NCBI GenBank assembly: GCA_964017185.1
Contig: OZ024874.1
Location: 14,317,957-14,381,956, forward strand
From: Rugalucina vietnamica
Taxonomy: Eukaryota > Mollusca > Bivalvia > Lucinida > Lucinidae
Direction: 5' to 3'
DNA: 64,000 nt
Shown here: positions 58,301 through 64,000 of the stretch, in pieces
How the letters are laid out: each line of letters begins with the position of its first letter
How positions within the stretch are numbered: position 1 is the stretch's first letter
Notes under the pieces: model-generated
Told to the model about the DNA's origin: nothing
The model's input: only the letters and a program-made list of their open reading frames with translations
Database searches by the model: none
Position numbers and translations under genes: made by a program

Positions 58301-61300
58301 ATCAATGCTGACTTTAACCTTTTTAAGAGTTTTAAAACAAAACCACTGACAATTGCCATCATGGAGCCAAACCGTTTGCATTTTTAAATATTAATCAAAC
58401 TGCAATTAATTAACTGCATCCAACATTCTGAACAACTTGTTTTATTCAATACCTACTTGCATAGTTGACATGAACAGATCTTCAACACTCTGTTCTTTGA
58501 GACGGGATACCAGATCTAGGAGATGTAACACAAGGTCCACACCAGTAGAACTGAAATGTGTAGAAAGTTTAAAATATAAAACATCATTGTTATACGAAGC
58601 ATTCTTAAAACAATGCTACCATAATCATGGAGCACCATAATCATGGAACACATTTTTAAAGTGGAGGTGCATTTTCAATCTAATTGGAAGTGCATAATCA
58701 ATCTAATATATATATAAATACCTAGAGGATATTTACTTTTTTGAGGTGAATACCAAATATATTTCATCGAGTGAGTTGAAAACATCAAAATTTTCACGAG
58801 TGCGTAGCACGAGTGAAAATTTAGATGTTTTCAAGTCACGAGATGAAATATATTTGGTATTTACCGATAAAAAGGAAAATTTCTTTTTATTTTATACAAT
58901 ACACAGGCATTTTCCTATTCACAAAGCAGGCGGTGAAAATGCAAAAACCAAAAATTTTTGAAAACACAAATAATTTTGGTACCACATTGTTCCTAACGTT
59001 CTAACCAAGAAAATGAATACCCACACTTTATGTTTTCATTCGTAAATAACGGAGTTAGACATTTGAATTTCTGAAGTGAGGCACATTTAATGACGTCAAG
59101 TGAATGGAAACGTCAGAAGTAATCCAAACTCTACAGTGAAAATATCAGCTGATATCAATCGCTAGTGAAAATATCAATATCAATTCTGCAGTGAAAATAT
59201 CACTTTTATCCATTTTTGATATACATTAATTTCACTGCTAAGTATAAAATAAAATTTTATATTTTTTTCTTAAATGAATTAAATTCTTGTTGATGGATTT
59301 TTTTTTTGATAGAACCTCAGTAAAGGACTTGAGAAGCCAGGGCTGAACATATGACCCCGGCTTTACAAGACGTGGTCTATGTAAACTTGAATACAAAGTT
59401 TCAATATTGTGTTGATTTGGGCTATACTGTTCAACTTTGCTAATTCAGGCTTTTCAGGATAGATATAAGTAAATAGAATACAGATTTTTGAGATGCAGTT
59501 CATTTGGGCCATGCTGCTTGTCTATGAGCTAAACAGAGCTATAATGTTTGCCTTCATCCAAAAGTAGCTAATTCTGGTTTTTCAGGATAGATAAGTTTTC
59601 AATACCTCCAATCATCGGTAGCTGGTGAAGCACTACTATTCTTCATACACACTGTGTTGTTGATAAACTGGAATTCTAGGAGCTGAGACAACAGAAAAAC
59701 CAACAATCTGCATATGCTAAACCAAAGGCACAGATCAGCTTCGCAGTAACTGCGAAGCTGATCAGCGCCTTTGTTTTCGCTACTCTGATAGTATGATTTC
59801 TTTTCTACTTAAATCCAAAATTTCAAGCTTCTAGCCTTTATCTGTGACTGTACAGGCCGGTTTGTGTTGGACCTGGTCGGAAACCAAGATTGTTGGTTTT
59901 ATTATGCAAAGGCAAAGATTACACTACCTCCAATCATCCGTAGCTGGTGAAGCACTACTATTCTTCATGCACACTGTGTTGTTGATAAACTGGAACTCTA
60001 GGAGTTGAGACATCAGTGAACTGTCAATGTGTTGGGAAATTATGTTGAGTAGATTGTCGTCACCGCACAGTACTTCAGTATACAACATGAAAGAAATTTA
60101 TTTTATTGTTAGTTTAAACTAACGCTTTCTTTCTTAGTCAACATCTATGATCATGTCGGGATGTTGCCTCGATTTGAGACTTTAACCCAACATTAGATAA
60201 AACCTTAGTTGCCATACAAAGAACAAATACATTAAGAGTTTATCAGCAACTTTATGGTGCAAGTACGAGATATTGTCTTACACTGCAAATTACTAGCAGT
60301 AGCATAACACTATAGACTGAAAATGATCTTGAAACTATTTACCAGTCACATAGACATTAAAACCAGTCATAATGAAAATCTAGAAAAATTCAAAATTTCT
60401 AGTGTAACTGAAAAATTTACACATGAAGTTTGATCCCATTGAAAAGAAAATTATGAAAATACCATACTTCAGTCACAAAATGAAAGCACCTAGAGAAAAA
60501 TCATAATCACGCTAAACCCTTGCTGAGTATAAAAGGACTAAATTGCATCATATCAAATTTATGGACAAAAATATTTATTTTTTCAAAGTAATAATTACTG
60601 ATTCTCATTTCTTACCTTAAAGAAGACAAACTTACCTAATAAAAGTTTGACAGCTTTCACCATTCTAGCACATTTTTTCTGTATACAGTGGTTATCTCCC
60701 TCTAATGGTGTGTTCAATGTCTGGATTATAACAGGCAAGAGAGCAGCAGCATGTTTACTGTGGTGTATACTGTCGTGTGAGAAAACCAGCTCCTCATATA
60801 CTTCAGTCAGTAAGTCATATGCTCCTAGTGGCGCTGAAATATTGATAATACAACATTATCTAATGACATTTACAATGTCTGAATAACAGTCTTGATCGTT
60901 CAGTAGTATGAGCATCCACAAGATTGCCCACAGCCCTGCCTTACCAAAGACATTTTTAATGGTAACAGTGGTTACCTTGCTTGGTGCTCAGTATTTTATG
61001 GCAACCACTGGCTTCTCTTCTTCCAAGATATAGCATAACTAACAACAAAAGAAAAACAGTCTCAGTAGACTGTCCTTACCAAGGGCTGAGCAGTGAGTAA
61101 AGAATTGCTATATTAGAATAATTAACTAGGACTGACCTAAACCATGTGTATCCGTGGACTGCCCGGCCCAGTGTGACGTTGCCAGTAGTGGGTCAGCGAG
61201 CCTGCTGAGCGGGGTGTGGACAGTACATTACCTACCCAAACCATGTGTATCTGTGGACTGCCCGGCCCAGTGTAACGTTGCCAGTAGTGGGTCAGCGAGC

Positions 61301-64000
61301 CTGCTGAGCGGGGTGTGGACAGTACATTACGTACCTAACCCATGTGTATCCGTGGACTGCCCTGCCCAGTGTAATGTTGCCAGTAGGGGGTCAGCGAGCC
61401 TGCTGAGTGGGGTGTGGACAAGGTTCTGGAACTGTGACTGATCCTGGAGAGGGAAGGATGCCACCATACTCTTACACACTACCAGTCTCACACCGTCTAC
61501 TTGACAGAATAGGGTCAGCAGCTCAAATACCTGCAAACACAGGCGTACAATCAGAATAGCATTACAAGTATCAGTGATGGCTGTAAAACAGAAAACTCCC
61601 AAATTTTTTAGGGGTATGGGTAGCTCAAGAATATTCTTTACTCCTAAAAAGTTTATCCTTACTACGAACATATAACAAGCGTTTGCTTATTGCGGAAAAT
61701 GATTATACAGACATCGAATATCTGTCAATGATTTAAAATCTTTCACGTAAGTTTTTTAGAATATACAGACAGCATGGGTCAGACCAGACACCACAAGAAA
61801 TCTCTTGGAATATTAAAATATGAGCCACCTCTTGGGAAAACCAATGATGTGGTTTCCGACCAGGTCTGACACAAACCGACCTGTACAATCACAGAAAAGA
61901 GCTAGAAGCTTGAAATTTCGGATTTAAGTAGAGGAGGAACTTTACTATCCAAGTAGCGAAAACAAAGGCGCTGATCAGCTTCGCAGTTACTGCGAAGCTG
62001 ATATGCGCCTTTGTTTTCGCATATGCAGATTGTTGGTTTTCTCATGAGGCGGCTCATATATGGCTGCCCAGTTTGTTCACATCAGCCTGTCAGAAAACTT
62101 AGAATGACTGCAGTAAAACAGGTGAGCCGTGATGCGAGAAAACAGGTCATGGTTTCCGACCAGGTCCGACACATATTGGCATGTGCAGTCACAGAACAGG
62201 GCTAGCAACTTGAAATTTCTGAATTAAAAGATTAGGCATTGTACTGTCTGGGTAGCGAAAATAAAGGTGCTGATCAGCTGTGCAGTCACTGCACAGCTGA
62301 TATGTGCCTTTGTTTTTGCGAATGCAAAAGTCCATTTTTCTCAAGATGTGGCTCAGGTGAAGCAGGTTACCTTGACAACCGACTCGGGTGAGCTGGAAAT
62401 CAGGAGTTGAAGAACTTGGTCAATACAGTTGCTCAGATACTCATTTCTGCAAACAAAAAACATTTATGGTTCTATGACATAATTTTTTGCATGACTATAA
62501 GGGATACCTGATGCTTTGCTTGCGTCAGTTTTACCCGATTGTCTAGTCTATATATTGAGAATAAGATGCCACCCAATCTTATAGATTCTAAGACAGTGGA
62601 CATCAAAAGCAAGAAACAGACAGTGGGTATCCAACTGAACAGGCTGATAAAGGTTTGGCGGTCAAGACCATCCCCGTTTTAACCAGTGATCCCTATCCTT
62701 ATCATTTAAAAAAACAAACCATTGCTTTCATTGATTGTGATTTTACTGACTTATTATAAACATAGAACACACTTACGAGGCCAAAGCTTTTTGTAGTCTC
62801 TCCATTTTCAGTAAATCTTTAAATAAATCAACAGTATATCTCCGTGTTTCCCCGGCATCACCGTCTATCAACAGGTTAAAGATCATCTGTATTGACTTAG
62901 ACACATTCTCATTGTTGTAGAGCTGCAGAGAAATTCAAAAGAATAACATTTCACACAACTCCCTTTTTTGTTTTGTGGTTTAAGGTCCAAAAAAAAAATT
63001 CAACAATTTTTCATCATGTTGTGACAGAGCCCTCAACTTCCTGGGTATTAAAAATATGTATTGCTTCTTGCTCAAGGATAAAAGTATAACTGCAATCTAT
63101 CGAGAAGAGAAATGACAAATAAAACAGACACACCTCTTTCATTCAGTGTGCAACAGTGTCATGAAGCTACTTGCGAAGCACAATACGAATATATATAGTA
63201 AAATTACTACGACGAGTTCTTGTTCTTGTTGAAGGTTGAATAATGACATCAACAATATTAAGAACAAACTGCATCTAACACTTTTTAACCACAAGAATTA
63301 AGAGCCAGGATACAGCATCATTGGTCCTGGTCTACATTACCTTGCTGCCTAGATGTTCCTGTATACACATGTTGGCTAACAACGTGAGAGCAAACAGTAT
63401 CACAAGATTGCTGTCATTTCCCAACAACTTGGTCAGGCACCGAGATAGGTCGGTCATATTTACCTAAAAATGTTAAACAGTAAACAATTTAAGCTATGGA
63501 CTCAGATCAGCTTTGGTAATACATTTAGTGTAAATTTGGAAATATTCGCAAAATCATTGTCTTGTGAATTCAAAATTTTTGCTAATAGAAGTTACACATA
63601 GAAGCTGCTTTATAAACTACAAGAGTACTAATTCGCAAAATTCAAGAAATCGCTAACATTATAATTCCGAGAGAAAAATTGCAAAACAAAAGTCACACAA
63701 AAACTTCTGACCTTACAGTCGTTAAAAAAGATTTTCAAAAGACAGGCTAATTTGATTATCTGATGGGCATGAAGCCATGGCTACGTCTATAAGCCCAACA
63801 ATAAAAGTTAACTAAAGTATTAAAGTTTTGGGTAAATTGTGCAAAACAGCATGTATTCTGGTGAAGCCTTCAATAGTTGACTTTGCATAAATCCTTTTCA
63901 TACCTGATCATACTGCATACTTACGTTATGTTTGATATATGACTGGACAGAGAAGTTGTCTCGGGTTAGATTGACTAGCACTCCCATTGCTGGCTGGGTT
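46322..64000 (-). CDS. CIP2A: Protein CIP2A (armadillo/coiled-coil PP2A inhibitor), N-terminus beyond window
   Basis: Exons in transcript order: 64000-63925, 63463-63341, 62922-62777, 62446-62371, 61530-61335, 60833-60636, 60072-59928, 58550-58457, 57956-57838, 54753-54495, 54058-53999, 49685-49575, 48879-48746, 48210-48148, 47899-47786, 47446-47364, 47143-47004, 46492-46322 (stop CTA at 46322-46324). Every junction is GT-AG with matching phase, giving 768 residues; human CIP2A has 905, so about 150 are missing. CIP2A binds the B56 subunit of PP2A, stabilises MYC, and with TOPBP1 tethers broken mitotic chromosomes. The N-terminal part is armadillo-like (MGVLVNLTRDNFSVQ, FALTLLANMCIQEHLGSK, IFNLLIDGDAGETRRYTVDL, NEYLSNCIDQVLQLLISS, VLCGDDNLLN). 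After a polar linker (SRKDASVLRETTTQSGNVSG) a coiled coil runs from about residue 490 (QHLQDLLEAKSLALNQADRM) to the end (HRQIAALINSLSSGTSSE). It converges with EXT2 and holds many repeats. Confidence 0.95.
49311..49528 (-). mobile_element. ANNT-TSD MITE, copy 12 (one end trimmed), CIP2A intron
   Basis: A reverse copy that begins GAGAAAACCAGCATTTTGCA, lacking most of the first terminal repeat, and ends CATGAGGCGGCTC. The hairpin CAGATCAGCTTTGCAGTAAC is retained. It ends 46 bp from the exon at 49575. Confidence 0.8.
50075..50421 (+). repeat. Probable 5' part of a tandem-core element (family E) split by family B
   Basis: GTGCCTTGAGAGGCAC is a hairpin, followed by GTATACCCCCGGC, the complement of the GCCGGGGGTATA that ends the 180-bp-core repeat at 53980. 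CCCTCCCTACCCCC-type sequence and GGTCAGGTCCTCAGTCCTAG follow. The family-B element at 50422-52946 then intervenes inside an A-rich stretch. Confidence 0.5.
50422..52946 (+). mobile_element. Tandem-core element, family B, copy 5, with internal foldback insertion
   Basis: It runs from CAGAGGACCAATGGTCCT to GGCTCAGGTGATCTAA, with about four core units and (GGAC)n at about 52855-52892. It has a 192-residue minus-strand open frame (50270-50848) spanning its 5' end, considered incidental. A foldback element of about 550 bp interrupts it at 50945-51490. Confidence 0.85.
50945..51490. mobile_element. Foldback insertion with long hairpin
   Basis: ATTGACTTCAATGAGGTAGA, continuing through CATAAGGATTTATCTACCC and ATATTCACC, pairs with GGTGAATAT, GGGTAGATAAATCCTTATG and TCTACCGAAATTGAAGTCAAT (about 50959-51088). 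TTGTTATATGACT at about 51093 is mirrored by AGTCATATAACAA at about 51475. The host family-B core resumes at ACATGTATATTGCC. No coding frame. Confidence 0.7.
52953..53980 (+). mobile_element. Tandem-core element, ~180-bp core (family E), 3' part
   Basis: At least four units of about 180 bp carry GACCTAGATTTTGACCTC (about 53330, 53512, 53692), CCTATAGGGTACCTA and GAGATATACACCACTAGAGA. Then comes a (GAAC)n microsatellite at about 53870-53930 and the end CGTCGGCATAAATGCCGGGGGTATAA. The first units near 52970-53050 repeat CCCATGCATGGACCCTTGGG. The likely 5' end is at 50075-50421. Confidence 0.7.
54115..54337 (+). mobile_element. ANNT-TSD MITE, copy 13, CIP2A intron
   Basis: A diverged forward copy (GAGCCGCAATGGGAGAAAAC to CATGACGCGGCTC) with perfect ATAT duplications (54111-54114, 54338-54341). 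It sits 56 bp from the CIP2A exon ending at 54058. Confidence 0.9.
54957..55747 (+). mobile_element. Tandem-core element, family B, 5' part only
   Basis: It starts ACCAGAGGACCAATGGTCCT with GCTCACCTGAG and runs through about one and a half diverged core units to CATGCCAAGTTTC. It is then cut by the start of the next family-B element at 55748. Either the second copy inserted into the first, or recombination between core units joined them. Confidence 0.8.
55748..57270 (+). mobile_element. Tandem-core element, family B, copy 7
   Basis: A full-length copy with three core units, (GGAC)n at about 57178-57215, and the end GGCTCAGGTGAGCTAA. The minus strand keeps a 162-residue open frame (55691-56179) homologous to those in copies 1, 4 and 5. 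Confidence 0.88.
58735..58868. repeat. Long hairpin in a CIP2A intron
   Basis: AATACCAAATATATTTCATC, with GTGA and GTTGAAAACATC, pairs with GATGTTTTCAAGTCAC and GATGAAATATATTTGGTATT. The centre is TTTTCACGAGTGCGTAGCACGAGTGAAAA. The arms are about 55-60 bp with few mismatches. It lies about 190 bp upstream, in transcript terms, of the exon at 58457-58550. Confidence 0.75.
59606..59690 (-). pseudogene. Partial duplicate of CIP2A exon 59928-60072
   Basis: 85 bp are about 95% identical to the 3' part of the real exon, including the MKNSSASPAT coding stretch and a GAG|GT donor. The 5' half of the exon and its acceptor are missing. A TTGTCTCAG acceptor-like site inside it would lead to an in-frame TAG after the upstream split codon, so inclusion in mRNA looks non-productive. 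A decayed MITE separates it from the real exon. Confidence 0.8.
59680..59912 (-). mobile_element. ANNT-TSD MITE, copy 14 (decayed)
   Basis: GAAAAACCAACAATCTGCAT, the central hairpin GCTTCGCAGTAACTGCGAAG and TTGGTTTTATTATGCAAAGG identify the family. The termini are eroded. It lies at the junction of the CIP2A exon duplication. Confidence 0.85.
61146..61442 (-). repeat. Three 99-bp tandem copies of a CIP2A exon end, each with a splice donor
   Basis: GTGTATCCGTGGACTGCCC-type units start at 61146, 61245 and 61344, a period of exactly 99 bp. The third belongs to the CIP2A exon (donor after 61335). The other two repeat the last roughly 60 coding bases plus donor and the start of the intron. All three donors (GTACGT, GTAGGT, GTCAGT) leave the same split codon, but reading through the first donor meets TAA, so only the first gives a direct continuous product. 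Confidence 0.85.
61822..62055 (+). mobile_element. ANNT-TSD MITE, copy 15, CIP2A intron
   Basis: A well conserved forward 234-bp copy with perfect ATAT duplications (61818-61821, 62056-62059) and a perfect GCTTCGCAGTTACTGCGAAG core. Confidence 0.95.
62124..62354 (+). mobile_element. ANNT-TSD MITE, copy 16, beside a CIP2A donor
   Basis: A diverged forward copy (GAGCCGTGATGCGAGAAAAC to CAAGATGTGGCTC) with perfect AGGT duplications (62120-62123, 62355-62358). It ends 16 bp from the CIP2A exon at 62371-62446, on the donor side, and only about 65 bp from copy 15. Confidence 0.92.
62970..63090. repeat. SINE-related fragment
   Basis: TTCAACAATTTTTCATCATG, CTTCCTGGGTATTA and TTGCTTCTTGCTCAAGGA match the sequence at about 4860-4960. 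This indicates a dispersed SINE body without its tRNA head. Confidence 0.5.

Noticed and set aside
61154-61441. 95-residue plus-strand frame with three 33-residue repeats (CPAQCNVASSGSASLLSGVWT)
   Set aside because: It is antisense to the CIP2A exon and exists because the duplication period is 99 bp.

Overview
This window looks like nuclear genomic DNA of a lophotrochozoan animal, most likely a bivalve mollusc. It is AT-rich, has long GT-AG introns, two genes with clear vertebrate orthologues, and dense short repeats of types known from bivalves: palindromic MITEs, tRNA-headed SINEs, and elements with a tandem core of roughly 150-190 bp next to a GGAC-type microsatellite. Nothing prokaryotic (operons, Shine-Dalgarno sites, CRISPR) is visible.

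Three protein-coding genes can be supported. (1) A single exon at 7983-8194 on the minus strand encodes the N-terminal membrane segments of a diacylglycerol lipase (DAGL). The rest of that gene was not found here. (2) A complete exostosin-2 (EXT2) gene lies on the plus strand at 17155-28698. Ten coding exons join in perfect phase into a 704-residue heparan-sulfate polymerase subunit. (3) A CIP2A orthologue (the armadillo/coiled-coil inhibitor of PP2A) lies on the minus strand from 64000 down to 46322. Eighteen coding exons join in phase into 768 residues, and the N-terminus is beyond the right edge. EXT2 and CIP2A converge, separated by about 17.6 kb of repeats (28.7-46.3 kb). The three genes have unrelated functions (lipid signalling, glycan synthesis, phosphatase control), so no functional cluster is implied.

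The remaining sequence is mostly mobile elements. 1-17 kb holds the DAGL exon, a 1.8-kb element with a 165-bp tandem core, a 1.5-kb element with a 455-bp core, fossil LINE 3' ends, and several MITEs. 17-29 kb is EXT2, with a 2-kb foldback element in intron 1, a 147-bp tandem-core element in intron 4, and five copies of one 234-bp MITE. 29-46 kb is almost solid repeat: three elements with the 455-bp core, one with a 191-bp core, and two very similar 165-bp-core elements, one carrying a 1.56-kb insertion. 46-64 kb is CIP2A, again full of these elements, and with two local duplications of exon parts.

The most notable observations are these. At least four tandem-core element families share one design: inverted subterminal motifs, tandem core and usually a microsatellite. 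Two of them share the same ends but have unrelated cores. A 16-copy MITE family leaves 4-bp ANNT target duplications. A second MITE, in two copies of exactly equal length (241 bp), has inserted inside the 5' splice site of the DAGL exon, where its target duplication restores the donor. Finally, the 455-bp core repeats carry a packed block of perfect matches to known animal transcription-factor sites (CArG, YY1, M-box, extended nuclear-receptor half-sites).
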